DNA of 35,398 nt from Bacillota bacterium (GTDB taxonomy: Bacteria > Bacillota > Clostridia > Christensenellales > UMGS416). The position numbers and the translations under genes were made by a program. Below the pieces are notes generated by a model that had not been told where the DNA came from, did no database searches, and saw only the letters and a list, made by a program, of their open reading frames with translations. Shown in pieces: positions 15,981 to 23,544 of the stretch; within the stretch, counting starts at the first letter, position 1, and every line of letters begins with the position of its first letter. The stretch spans positions 1 to 35,398 of the forward strand of contig JAEYYW010000153.1 in NCBI GenBank assembly GCA_023428265.1. Reading direction: 5' to 3'.

Positions 15981-16919
15981 CTATCTGAAAAATTGTTGAC
16001 CGATTGCAGCAACGCCCACGGCGTTGTCAGAAGAAAATGGATTGGCGGCAAACCGCATGGCAATGCCGCTCTTGCCAAGCACGCCGAGCATTTGGCCCCG
16101 GATATACTGGTTGGAAGCGACGCCGCCAATGACCAGTATTTCACGGATCCCCGTCTCTGCTGCCGCATGCTTCGCCATGGCGCAAAAGGTTTCCGCAAGG
16201 AGGCGCTGCACTTCATATGCAAGGGCGCTGCCGCCTGCCCCGGCGGCAATTTGCCGCTGTGCGGCAGATTCCAGGCCGGACAGGCTGCAGTTGGAACCGG
16301 ATACATGAGCCTTCAGAGACAGCCCGGTCGGGCTGCCGTCATGGCCAAGCGCCAGCTGCTCCAGAGATGGCCCCGCCGGGAATTTCAGCCCCAGCGCCAC
16401 ACCGATTCTGTCTACCACCTGGCCGGCGTGCAAGTCTGTGGTTTGCCCGACCAGAGCGAGTTGGAAGCCTTGTGAAGCAGGCGTCGCCACCAGCAGTTCG
16501 GTAGTGCCTCCGGAAATATGAAACGCCAGAAACGGCGTTTCCGGAGCCCAGCCGATGGAGAAACAACCGGCCATGATGTGGCCTTCCTGGTGGCTGGTTT
16601 CAAAAAAAGGCACCGACAACGCCGATGCCAGCATCCGCCCGGCGGATGTTCCCGCCATAAACACGGGCATATAGGAGCCTTCCGCCGGCCTGGGGCGGGC
16701 GCTTGCCGCCACAGCCTCGATGGCATGACCGGCGGTGCCGATCGTTTCCATCAGGACAGGCAGGTTTTGTACATGCTGAAACAATGCGCTGGATTGCTGA
16801 AGCCCCCGCCCGCCTTCCGGCACGCTGAGGACAATCCGCCTGTCCTCAAGGACCGACAAACCATCCACCAACGCCAGCGAGGTGGTGTAGTTGCTGGTGT
16901 CTACTCCGAGCACCGGCAT
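15981..16919 (-). CDS. TsaD/Kae1-like protein (paralogue of the t6A37 transferase)
   Basis: This 312-aa protein has the ASKHA fold signature of TsaD/Kae1: GVDTSNYTTSLAL at the N terminus, HQEGH at 110-114, ISGGTTELL near 135, PAGPSLEQLA, IGGVASNQYIR and SSDN near the C terminus (D298). The two histidines and the Asp correspond to the TsaD metal ligands. Several blocks differ from canonical TsaD: SGGTT for SGGHT, and AGQVVDRIG for GEAFDKxA. It is also shorter than TsaD, which is about 340 aa. Genes like this next to nusB are often annotated as O-sialoglycoprotein endopeptidase or Kae1-like, with true tsaD elsewhere. I therefore do not call it tsaD. It overlaps nusB by 19 bases. Confidence 0.8.
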   Translation of the reverse strand: MPVLGVDTSNYTTSLALVDGLSVLEDRRIVLSVPEGGRGLQQSSALFQHVQNLPVLMETIGTAGHAIEAVAASARPRPAEGSYMPVFMAGTSAGRMLASALSVPFFETSHQEGHIMAGCFSIGWAPETPFLAFHISGGTTELLVATPASQGFQLALVGQTTDLHAGQVVDRIGVALGLKFPAGPSLEQLALGHDGSPTGLSLKAHVSGSNCSLSGLESAAQRQIAAGAGGSALAYEVQRLLAETFCAMAKHAAAETGIREILVIGGVASNQYIRGQMLGVLGKSGIAMRFAANPFSSDNAVGVAAIGQQFFR

Positions 16920-17359
16920 TGGGGTTCACCGAGCTTCTTCAGAATCGTTGAAAGCACGCCGTTGATGAAGGTGCCGGAATTCTCTGTGGAATAATGCTTG
17001 GCAAGATCCACACACTCGTTGATGGAAACAGCCGGTGGGATGTCCTGCATATACTTCAGCTCGCACACGCCAAGCCTCAGAATTGCCAGGTCCACTTTGG
17101 GCAGGCGGTCCAGCTTCCAGCCGACAGCTTCCGACGCAATGGCTGAATCGATTTCGCACTGGTTTGTGCGCACAAGCTCCATCAAGTTGGAAATGTAGGT
17201 GTTGTCATCATGGTTCAAGTCCATGTTCAGCTGATTGTCCGGCTCCTCGCCGCTGATGGTTTCGCCCAAAGTAGTCTCAATGTGATCGGTGCTGTATTGC
17301 ATCATATCCCAGTGATACAGCAGCAGAACCGCTGCTTCACGGGCCTTTTTCCTGCTCAT
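16901..17359 (-). CDS. nusB: Transcription antitermination factor NusB
   Basis: NusB binds boxA RNA together with NusE (ribosomal protein S10) and keeps RNA polymerase processive on rRNA operons. The 152-aa helical protein starts with RKKAREAAVLLLYHWDM and shows the conserved blocks LPKVDLAILRLGVCEL and SINECVDLAKHYSTENSGTF. The C terminus overlaps the TsaD-like gene. The position after asp23-amaP-DUF2273 is typical of Clostridia. Confidence 0.96.
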   Translation of the reverse strand: MSRKKAREAAVLLLYHWDMMQYSTDHIETTLGETISGEEPDNQLNMDLNHDDNTYISNLMELVRTNQCEIDSAIASEAVGWKLDRLPKVDLAILRLGVCELKYMQDIPPAVSINECVDLAKHYSTENSGTFINGVLSTILKKLGEPQCRCSE

Positions 17360-17368
17360 ATGTTGCCC

Positions 17369-17590
17369 TCATTTTAGCCCTTTTGGCAATATTCTTTCCA
17401 CAAACTCAAGAAATTCCTCCCTTGAATCCCGGAACATACCCAGGAAGAAGCCCACGCCCACGCAGATGGCGATCAGCAGCGTCCTGAAAAAGCCAAGGGT
17501 CAGAAAGAGGATGGCAATCACCAGGCCGACACCAGCGCCGGTCAGGCGGCCCGCATATTTCCGCAGGAATGCCTTCAGTTGCTCCAGCAT
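17369..17590 (-). CDS. DUF2273 small integral membrane protein
   Basis: A 73-aa protein with two adjacent hydrophobic spans (about 17-34 and 36-51) and charged ends, matching DUF2273. Members usually sit beside Asp23 and AmaP and are thought to belong to the same envelope-stress assembly; the role is not established. Its ATG follows the amaP TAA with no gap (TAAATG), so translation is probably coupled. It lies nine bases upstream of nusB. Confidence 0.85.
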   Translation of the reverse strand: MLEQLKAFLRKYAGRLTGAGVGLVIAILFLTLGFFRTLLIAICVGVGFFLGMFRDSREEFLEFVERILPKGLK

Positions 17591-18148
17591 TTAACGGCCC
17601 TTCCCCGAATAGTTGCTTCTGTTGTTATCAATGTTTACGCGGATTTCCTTGACGACCAAGCCAGTCACGGTTTCCAGATGAGCCTTCAGCTCGCTCTGGA
17701 CTGATTTGGAGAAATCGGGAAGAGCGACCCCCTCTTTCATGCAAATGCGCAAGCGAACCAACAAACCATCCTTCACAGGAAAGATGTCGGAGGCCGAGGC
17801 AACCACTTCCGGCTTGGTGGAAATATATGCCGCGGTGATTTGCTTGATCGTGGGGATGGAGATGGCGATTTCGCCCGTGTCTGTGATGACCAGACGGGTG
17901 TAGTTGGAGTCTTTGCCGCTGCTATAGCTTGCCACAAAGAGCCTGATGGTGATGACAAACAGCAGCAATGCGATTCCGCCCAAAATGTAGGCGTTCACAC
18001 CCCACCAGCCGAGCAAACCATCCAGATATTCCGTTACGGCGGAAAGCGGCATGACAGAAAGCGCCACGCACCCAATAAACAGTGACAGCGCAAGCAGCAG
18101 CAGAAGCATCAGCGCCAACAGGAACTTATCAAATAATTTCATCCGCAT
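17591..18148 (-). CDS. amaP: Alkaline shock response membrane anchor protein AmaP
   Basis: In staphylococci AmaP tethers Asp23 to the cytoplasmic membrane. The 185-aa product has two hydrophobic spans (about 8-34 and 52-75), then an Asp23-like soluble domain ending TGLVVKEIRVNIDNN. The closing segment resembles the TGLAVDKVNINVLGI of the neighbouring Asp23 protein. ATG at 18148 follows GAGGA eight bases upstream. It lies between asp23 and the DUF2273 gene, with a strong hairpin in the 61-bp gap ahead of it. Confidence 0.88.
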   Translation of the reverse strand: MRMKLFDKFLLALMLLLLLALSLFIGCVALSVMPLSAVTEYLDGLLGWWGVNAYILGGIALLLFVITIRLFVASYSSGKDSNYTRLVITDTGEIAISIPTIKQITAAYISTKPEVVASASDIFPVKDGLLVRLRICMKEGVALPDFSKSVQSELKAHLETVTGLVVKEIRVNIDNNRSNYSGKGR

Positions 18149-18176
18149 ATGTCGTTCCTCGCTTGTAAAAGATAGT

Positions 18177-18202
18177 CGGCAGGGCTGGCGTCAGCCCTGC
18201 CG
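18177..18202 (-). terminator. Strong hairpin between asp23 and amaP
   Basis: A perfect 10-bp stem, CGGCAGGGCT with AGCCCTGCCG, around a GGCGTC loop (18177-18186 with 18193-18202). On the minus strand it is followed by ACTATCTTTTAC, a poor U-run. It may be a partial terminator or a 3' stabiliser that raises asp23 output over amaP and later genes. Confidence 0.5.
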
Positions 18203-18209
18203 TCATAAT

Positions 18210-18608
18210 TCATTCCTGAGTAGCGTCGCCCGCGGAAGGCTCCTTTACAAACTGGATGCCAAGCACGTTGATGTTGACCTTGTCCACAGCCAGACCGGTC
18301 ATCGTTTCGATGGCCTTGACCACGTTGGCCTGAACCTTCCTGGAGACTTCATGCAGTTTGTATCCGTATGTCACGATCATGTTGATATCAACGGTGATCA
18401 CTTTATCGCTGATGGAGATCTTGATCCCCTTGGCCAGGTTTTTACGGCCAAGCATTTCAGCGATGCCGCCGGCCAAACCGCCGGACATCCCGGCCACGCC
18501 CTCTATTTCAGTGGCGGCCAACCCTGCTATGATTGCCAAAACGTCGTTGGCAAATGAGACATTTCCAACTTCATTTTGCTGCGCCTCAGTGCTCTTAATC
18601 TCAGCCAC
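18210..18608 (-). CDS. Asp23/Gls24 family envelope stress protein
   Basis: A 132-aa Asp23 (DUF322) protein, soluble and with no membrane span. The family forms membrane-tethered filaments with AmaP and is linked to cell-envelope stress. Conserved parts are GNVSFANDVLAIIAGLAATE near the N terminus, the Gly-rich GMSGGLAGG, and TGLAVDKVNINVLGI near the end. I place the start at GTG 18608, with AGGGGG seven bases upstream. An ATG at 18629 would lie at or before the predicted transcript start from the promoter at 18632-18660. It is the first gene of a run through nusB and folD to pduL. Confidence 0.88.
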   Translation of the reverse strand: MAEIKSTEAQQNEVGNVSFANDVLAIIAGLAATEIEGVAGMSGGLAGGIAEMLGRKNLAKGIKISISDKVITVDINMIVTYGYKLHEVSRKVQANVVKAIETMTGLAVDKVNINVLGIQFVKEPSAGDATQE

Positions 18609-18631
18609 CTCAACACCCCCTGTGCCCATCA

Positions 18632-18660
18632 ATTATAGCAAATGACAGTTCATATGGCAA
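18632..18660 (-). promoter_or_regulatory. Sigma-A promoter of the asp23-nusB-xse operon
   Basis: Minus-strand TTGCCA (18660-18655), a 17-base spacer, then a perfect TATAAT (18637-18632). The predicted start is near 18625, about 17 bases before the GTG start. The promoter lies entirely between spoIIIAH and asp23, which would let housekeeping genes be expressed in vegetative cells independently of spoIIIA. Confidence 0.7.
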
Positions 18661-18664
18661 ACAC

Positions 18665-19186
18665 CTATTTCACTGGGATGATCTTGATATTTTCAGCCTT
18701 CTCCCCTGTCTCTGTCCTGGCGATATCCAGGATCTGCGCAACCTCGGCGTCGGTCAGCTCGCTCTTTCCGATGATGATGTTTACCGAGCCGGTGTGGTAG
18801 ACTGCGGCCACTTTCTCAAACCCTTTTGCCTTCAGCAGGTTTTCCATCGTCATCTCTTTTTCCATGGAGGCGGCGATGTCTGTTTTTTGTTTCTGCGCGG
18901 TTTTCTTGGTATCCGCATCGGTCTTATCATCAGTAATGATGGAATCAAGATACTTGATTTCATCGCTTCTGCTCTTGTCCCGCTCCGTTTTATAGTCCAC
19001 GAAGAAATTCCCCGTTGTGACCGAGCCGGAGCCATTCTGGCCTGCGGTCGCCGTGGTGCCGGGCTTTGCCGATGTGCCCGGTGCCTTGCTCTTTGAGTTG
19101 TTGATGGCATAGTTGAGTATGGGGGCCGCGATCAGCAGGACAACCAATCCTGCCAGCACAATGATCCTCTGCTTGGCTGTGGACAT
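18665..19186 (-). CDS. spoIIIAH: Stage III sporulation protein SpoIIIAH
   Basis: SpoIIIAH is the mother-cell membrane protein that meets forespore SpoIIQ across the septal space. The 173-aa product has one N-terminal span (about 8-27), a Ser/Gly/Thr-rich linker, then a charged helical and alpha/beta domain ending GFEKVAAVYHTGSVNIIIGK...DAEVAQILDIA. That fold is the YscJ/FliF-like ring-building motif of the family. It is a little shorter than B. subtilis SpoIIIAH. It directly abuts spoIIIAG with no gap. Confidence 0.92.
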   Translation of the reverse strand: MSTAKQRIIVLAGLVVLLIAAPILNYAINNSKSKAPGTSAKPGTTATAGQNGSGSVTTGNFFVDYKTERDKSRSDEIKYLDSIITDDKTDADTKKTAQKQKTDIAASMEKEMTMENLLKAKGFEKVAAVYHTGSVNIIIGKSELTDAEVAQILDIARTETGEKAENIKIIPVK

Positions 19187-19771
19187 TTACTTTCCCTCCT
19201 CAAGATTGGTTATGTTCATCGGAAGCACCTCGATGCGGTCGGGCGCTATCTGCAAGGCGACCTGTACGGCTCCCGACAGTCTTATGCGCACATCCAGATC
19301 GGAGGCTCCTTCCGCGACGACCAAAACTCCCAGAATCACCGGCTCCTTTTTCACCAGAACCAGGGGCTCGGTGCCGTTTTTCCCCTGCACCACCACCGGC
19401 TCGTTGTTTTCAGTGGTCGAGGTGGTGCGCTGGCCGGTGCCGGAGCTGTCGGAAGTGTTGTTCTGCGTGTCTGATTTCAACGCCGGCACAATTTCCGGGC
19501 CGGTCTCATATGTCACAAGCACTTTTACCGCGCCGGCGCCATCCACACTGGATAGAATTCTTTCAAGGCGCGTCTCCAGGCTTTCCTCACCACTGTTTGC
19601 TGATGCTGAAGTGCCGGTGGCATCATTGGCATTCGCATTGCCTCCGGAATCCAGCGTTGTGGTTACCAGGAAAACGACCAGCGCCACCACTGCCACCGCC
19701 ACAATGGCCAGTTGGAGGTTGTTGTCCTTCTTCAGGAATTTCTGAAACTTTGATAACAGGTTGCCTTCCAT
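19187..19771 (-). CDS. spoIIIAG: Stage III sporulation protein SpoIIIAG
   Basis: SpoIIIAG forms a large ring in the mother-cell/forespore channel. The 194-aa product has one membrane span (about 17-37), then an extracytoplasmic domain. That domain has LERILSSVDGAGAVKVLVTY near residue 68, a low-complexity Thr/Ser/Asn insertion, and VILGVLVVAEGA...VRIRLSGAVQVALQI, the split ring-building motif of the family. ATG at 19771 follows GAGGAG six bases before. It starts 149 bp after spoIIIAF, by far the widest gap in the spoIIIA operon. Confidence 0.93.
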   Translation of the reverse strand: MEGNLLSKFQKFLKKDNNLQLAIVAVAVVALVVFLVTTTLDSGGNANANDATGTSASANSGEESLETRLERILSSVDGAGAVKVLVTYETGPEIVPALKSDTQNNTSDSSGTGQRTTSTTENNEPVVVQGKNGTEPLVLVKKEPVILGVLVVAEGASDLDVRIRLSGAVQVALQIAPDRIEVLPMNITNLEEGK

Positions 19772-19801
19772 GATTCTCCTCGCTGGCTGAGTGCTTACTT
19801 A

Positions 19802-19874
19802 ATATAAACATATGCCTGGCCGGCATCTCGATATACCTGTTATGATGTGATCCGACCTTGCATACAAACATATG
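19802..19874. repeat. Two near-identical 13-bp repeats in the spoIIIAF-spoIIIAG gap
   Basis: The 13-base word ATAYAAACATATG occurs at 19802-19814 and 19862-19874, exactly 60 bp apart, with one mismatch. Both contain the palindrome CATATG. The 149-bp gap has no supportable gene. The pair could be binding sites or remnants of a promoter; nothing in the sequence decides this. Confidence 0.4.
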
Positions 19875-19920
19875 ATGCGAAAAGCCGCAGTATACTGCTG
19901 CCGTAAAATACATTGAAGGA

Positions 19921-20226
19921 TCATCTGTATGTCTCGATGAGCCTCTGGAGATATTCCTGATATGGGTTGGCCTGTGCGGCAGCCGTTCCGGTGTTTTGGT
20001 TGCGCTCCGAGATCTGGTTCATCTCAGCGGTCTTGGCATAGACCGTCCTGAGCACTTGCGGGCCCGTCATTGTGAATGCGGATACGATCACCATCACAGC
20101 CACCAACCCCGCGATGAACAGCACATAACGCTTGGTGCCGCCCTCCGGAAGGATCGTCTCAATGATGATCTGGCAGAAAGCCAGTATTACCAGGGCGCTG
20201 CACAGAGAGGTAATCAACGCTGCCAT
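19921..20226 (-). CDS. spoIIIAF: Stage III sporulation protein SpoIIIAF, short form
   Basis: The position between spoIIIAE and spoIIIAG and the two N-terminal membrane spans (about 7-27 and 34-54) mark this as SpoIIIAF. It is only 101 aa; B. subtilis SpoIIIAF is about twice that and ends in an extracytoplasmic ring-building domain. Here the protein stops after a short helical tail (NPYQEYLQRLIETYR). The next 149 bases contain in-frame stops and no recognisable continuation in any frame. It is either a natural short form or a decayed gene. ATG at 20226 follows GAGG, five bases after the spoIIIAE stop. Confidence 0.8.
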   Translation of the reverse strand: MAALITSLCSALVILAFCQIIIETILPEGGTKRYVLFIAGLVAVMVIVSAFTMTGPQVLRTVYAKTAEMNQISERNQNTGTAAAQANPYQEYLQRLIETYR

Positions 20227-20230
20227 TCTG

Positions 20231-21397
20231 TTACCTCATGGCCAGGATGGAGTTCCCGGCGTTGATCGTCATCGTTACCATGAAAAACAACATTGCGAAG
20301 CTCATCAGCATGATGACCAGCAACAGCATCACGACTTTGCTGGATTCCCCCATCACCGTGGCCATCTGCTTGCTTTCCAGAGAGCCGGCCAGTGCGGCGG
20401 CAAGCTTGAAGGCAAAATAGACGGCCAGCGCGGAGAGCACCGGCTCCAGCATCACAATCACCAGAACCAGAAGCGCGGCCATCCCCACGGCATTGCGCAC
20501 CAGAAGGGAGCATCCCACAAACGTGTCTGCCATGTCGGAAAACATGCCGCCCAGATAGGGCACCATGCTGTCTACGGCATATTTGGCTGCCCGGAAAGAG
20601 ATCCCGTCGTAGGAGACGGCCGCGTTGCCCTGGATCGACGCAATCGCCACAAACACAGTCATTACCGCCCCGGCGATCCACACACTGCCGCTGCGGATCA
20701 AGCCGCCCAGTTCTGAAAGCAGGTTCTTTTCCGTGAGGTTCCCCACCACAACCAGCACGCCGCCATAAAGAGCCGCAGGGATCAGCACCTCCCTGGTGAG
20801 CCAGGAAGAGGTCTCCAGCACGATGGACCATGCCGGCTGCAGCACCGCTGTGGAAGCGAACCCGCCCGTGGATGCCAGCATCATCGAAAGCACCGGGAAA
20901 ACACTCTGCGCCACACCCAAAAGACTGTTGATTGCTGCGGCAGTGGTCTTGATAGCTGCGGCAAGAGCGCCTATGATCAGGATTGCAGCGGCGCAATAAA
21001 CAATCAGGTTGGCAATTTTGGCCGCGCCTTCCGAGGCAAATGACTTCATCAACTGCGCCAGGAGCCCGGAAATGATCAGCAGCAGCAACAACTCCGAAAA
21101 CAGAAACGCACCGTTGGCGACAGGGCGCTTGATGCTGTCTCCCAAAAAGGCCAGGATATCCGCACCCATATATTTGAACTGGCCCGCGGAGATCTTCTGC
21201 ACGAGCTCTTTGACCCGGCTCATATCCTGCGGCGCTTGGTCCAACCCATCCAGCACGCTCTGAAGGCCGCTCAGATCCAGGTCATCAATGATGGACTGGA
21301 GTGTTTTGTCGATTTGCTGCTGCAGATCATCTCCGGAGGGGGGATTCAGCGCCAACGCGTGGCCGCCGCACACAAGGAATGCCAGAAAGGCGATCAC
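20231..21397 (-). CDS. spoIIIAE: Stage III sporulation protein SpoIIIAE
   Basis: SpoIIIAE is the large polytopic subunit of the SpoIIIA channel. The product, about 388 aa, is close to the usual 400. It starts with a hydrophobic signal-like segment ending GGHALA, then an extracytoplasmic region with repeated LxGLxxxLxGL-type leucines, then about seven membrane spans. No ATG lies in this part of the frame. GTG at 21397 is the best start, but it has no clear ribosome site and lies 14 bases after the spoIIIAD stop, so translation is likely coupled. The longer open frame upstream is the shifted reading of spoIIIAD. Confidence 0.9.
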   Translation of the reverse strand: MIAFLAFLVCGGHALALNPPSGDDLQQQIDKTLQSIIDDLDLSGLQSVLDGLDQAPQDMSRVKELVQKISAGQFKYMGADILAFLGDSIKRPVANGAFLFSELLLLLIISGLLAQLMKSFASEGAAKIANLIVYCAAAILIIGALAAAIKTTAAAINSLLGVAQSVFPVLSMMLASTGGFASTAVLQPAWSIVLETSSWLTREVLIPAALYGGVLVVVGNLTEKNLLSELGGLIRSGSVWIAGAVMTVFVAIASIQGNAAVSYDGISFRAAKYAVDSMVPYLGGMFSDMADTFVGCSLLVRNAVGMAALLVLVIVMLEPVLSALAVYFAFKLAAALAGSLESKQMATVMGESSKVVMLLLVIMLMSFAMLFFMVTMTINAGNSILAMR

Positions 21398-21411
21398 GAC
21401 CGCTGTGCAAA

Positions 21412-21795
21412 TTACATGAGCTGCAGAAGCTGGTTGAGCAGCGTCATCAGTAGCGGCAAGGCAAGAAAGACGATCAGCACCTTTCCCCCGATATCCACCT
21501 TTTGCGCGATGGAGTTTTCTCCGGCGTCTTTGCATGCCGCGGAGGCAAACTCGGTGATGAAGGCGATGCCGGTGGCCTTGAGGATCGTCAGATAGTATTC
21601 GCTCTGGATGTTTGCCTTGGCAAACAGGGTCTGCACCACCGAGGATATGCCACTCAACTGGGCCGATAAAAAAAGAAACACAACCACGCCGAGAGCCAGC
21701 GCAATTTGCATCGCCAGTTCCGGCCGGTATTGACGGATTACCAGCGAGAGCACTGCCGCGACAATGCCCAATGCGCCTATGCGCAGGATATCCAT
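21412..21795 (-). CDS. spoIIIAD: Stage III sporulation protein SpoIIIAD
   Basis: A 127-aa membrane protein with about four spans, the usual size for SpoIIIAD. Conserved signs include the SEYYLTILKATGIAFITEFA block and the CKDAGENSIAQKVDIGGK block. With SpoIIIAC it resembles paired membrane subunits of secretion-type machines. It follows spoIIIAC by 15 bp with a GGGGAGGG ribosome site. Confidence 0.95.
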   Translation of the reverse strand: MDILRIGALGIVAAVLSLVIRQYRPELAMQIALALGVVVFLFLSAQLSGISSVVQTLFAKANIQSEYYLTILKATGIAFITEFASAACKDAGENSIAQKVDIGGKVLIVFLALPLLMTLLNQLLQLM

Positions 21796-21810
21796 TGCCC
21801 TCCCCTTTCC

Positions 21811-22014
21811 TCATTGGAATTGAAACACGTTCCGCACATTCTGGAACAGGTCGGATATCATGCCGACAACCATGAACAGCACGATGACAAGCCCTGCCAG
21901 CGTGGTCATCATCGCCATTTCCTCCCGGCCGGACCGCGCAAGCACCTGGTTAAGGATTGTCACCAGAATCCCAACGGCCGCAATCTTAAAAACAATGTCA
22001 ATGCTCATTTGCAT
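21811..22014 (-). CDS. spoIIIAC: Stage III sporulation protein SpoIIIAC
   Basis: A 67-aa membrane protein with two spans (about 5-24 and 33-56), the standard SpoIIIAC size. The pattern ILNQVLARSGREEMAMMTTLAG is characteristic. The start is ATG at 22014, seven bases after the spoIIIAB stop, with a GGAGGG site overlapping that stop. Confidence 0.95.
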   Translation of the reverse strand: MQMSIDIVFKIAAVGILVTILNQVLARSGREEMAMMTTLAGLVIVLFMVVGMISDLFQNVRNVFQFQ

Positions 22015-22021
22015 CCCTCCG

Positions 22022-22555
22022 TCATATCACGATAATTGCCGCGGCAAGCCCGGCCAGCATGCCCACGGTTTTATACAGCTTGCCCTTCACAGCCCTGTCT
22101 TTGTCAGACGCCTGCAGGCTCTCGCCGATGCGGCTGTAAAGAAACGCGTAGTTTTCCCCGATGGATTTGATGTCGGAGGCTGCCAACTGGTCGCCGAACA
22201 TGGAGATCACCTGCCGGTCATCCGGCGTCAGCGCAGCCGCCTCTTCCCACTGTTTCGCCGTTTTCTCCATCGCTGCGCTCCATATGCTGCCGGACCTGTT
22301 TTTCTCCTGATACAGTTCGGACAAGGCTTCCGCATAGGCGCCGACCCAGCTGCCGGAATTCCGGAGCGAGCAATCCATCAGCGCGTCGGGGATGGGCCTG
22401 CCGTTCACCCGGATCAATCCTTCCAACTGGCGAGCCATCCCCAAAAAGTCGCCCAGGGCTTTTGTGCGCAACTCCAGCTTCTGCACCTTCATTCGCGCGA
22501 GCATCACGCTCAGGGCCATGAGCACCAACCCAAACAGGATTCGCAGATAACTCAT
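22022..22555 (-). CDS. spoIIIAB: Stage III sporulation protein SpoIIIAB
   Basis: The 177-aa product has one N-terminal span and one C-terminal span around a helical domain. SpoIIIAB resembles type II secretion GspF-like platform parts. Conserved segments are LGDFLGMARQLEGLIRVNGR-like text near residue 34 and the GLAAAIIVI end. It overlaps spoIIIAA by four bases (ATGA), so translation is coupled. Confidence 0.92.
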   Translation of the reverse strand: MSYLRILFGLVLMALSVMLARMKVQKLELRTKALGDFLGMARQLEGLIRVNGRPIPDALMDCSLRNSGSWVGAYAEALSELYQEKNRSGSIWSAAMEKTAKQWEEAAALTPDDRQVISMFGDQLAASDIKSIGENYAFLYSRIGESLQASDKDRAVKGKLYKTVGMLAGLAAAIIVI

Positions 22556-23544
22556 GGATCCGCCTTTCCGGCGGCAGATGCGCTGCGCCGGCCATCCAGC
22601 CAGTCATGAATCGCTGTGATGCCGCCAATGCCTTTCGAACCGTCCATCACCACGTAAAGGCGAAACAAACCGCTTTCCACCATGGAGCGAAGCACCGGCC
22701 TTCGGAGGATGTCATCCATGCCGGCTCCGTGCGCCGTAGCAACAATCCCCACCCCGCAGTTCATCGCATCCTCAAGCGCCGATGCGTCTTCCAGGCGGCC
22801 GACCTCGTCGGTCATGATCACCTGCGGGTTCAGGCTCCTCAGCGCGAGGGTGATCCCCTGCGACTTCGGGCAACCATCCAGCACGTCCGTTTTTGCCCCC
22901 ACATCAAAGCGAGCCGCCCCCAGGCCTCCGGAGATTTCGCTCCGCTCGTCAACAATGGCAAACCGCATCCCCGGCAGGCCGGGGGTGTCTGTGCCAAGCT
23001 GCCTGGCTAGGTCGCGCAGCAGTGTGGTCTTGCCAATGCCCGGAGGAGACACAATCAATGTGTTCAGAAAAGCCCCCCCGTTGCGTATGCGATGGCACAG
23101 ATTGGCTGAAGAGCCGCGCACCTCCCTTGGAATACGAATGCAGAAGGAAGTGCTGCACCCAAAGCCGGAGATCAACCCACCGCTGAGCACCGTCCTGCCC
23201 GCAATGCCCACCCGGTAACCGCCCTTCAGCGTTAAAAACCCATTCTTCAGCTCGTCGGCATACGCATAGGCGGAATACTTGGTGATGTAGTCCATGAAGT
23301 CGCGGCATTCTTCCGGTTTCAGCAGCAGCGCGCCGGCCGGCGAAAGCGCCACACTGCCATCCGGCGAGATGTAGTAATCACGCTTATGATCCAATGCCAG
23401 CATCGGCCTGCTCTCTCCGACCCTGAGCTCGATGGTCCTGCCGGCAAGCGCCGGATCCATACCGCCGACGGCTTTGGCCACCCGTGCAGGCAACACCCCG
23501 GCGATGTCTTCTCGCCAATCCTGGCGTGTGAAAGAATCAGGCAT
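22552..23544 (-). CDS. spoIIIAA: Stage III sporulation protein SpoIIIAA (secretion-type ATPase)
   Basis: SpoIIIAA is the cytoplasmic ATPase of the SpoIIIA-SpoIIQ channel, which keeps the engulfed forespore active. The 330-aa protein has the Walker A motif SPPGIGKTT at 166-174, the acidic FAIVDERSEISG block near 196, IMTDEVGR (Walker B-like) and VATAHGAG. ATG at 23544 follows GGGTGA nine bases upstream. It is the first gene of spoIIIA and diverges from the FAD-dependent oxidoreductase gene across 149 bp. Confidence 0.95.
   Translation of the reverse strand: MPDSFTRQDWREDIAGVLPARVAKAVGGMDPALAGRTIELRVGESRPMLALDHKRDYYISPDGSVALSPAGALLLKPEECRDFMDYITKYSAYAYADELKNGFLTLKGGYRVGIAGRTVLSGGLISGFGCSTSFCIRIPREVRGSSANLCHRIRNGGAFLNTLIVSPPGIGKTTLLRDLARQLGTDTPGLPGMRFAIVDERSEISGGLGAARFDVGAKTDVLDGCPKSQGITLALRSLNPQVIMTDEVGRLEDASALEDAMNCGVGIVATAHGAGMDDILRRPVLRSMVESGLFRLYVVMDGSKGIGGITAIHDWLDGRRSASAAGKADP

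Noticed and set aside
20214..20996. Minus-strand frame of 260 codons in a different phase within spoIIIAE
   Set aside because: It is a shifted reading of SpoIIIAE, low in hydrophobic spans and without motifs.
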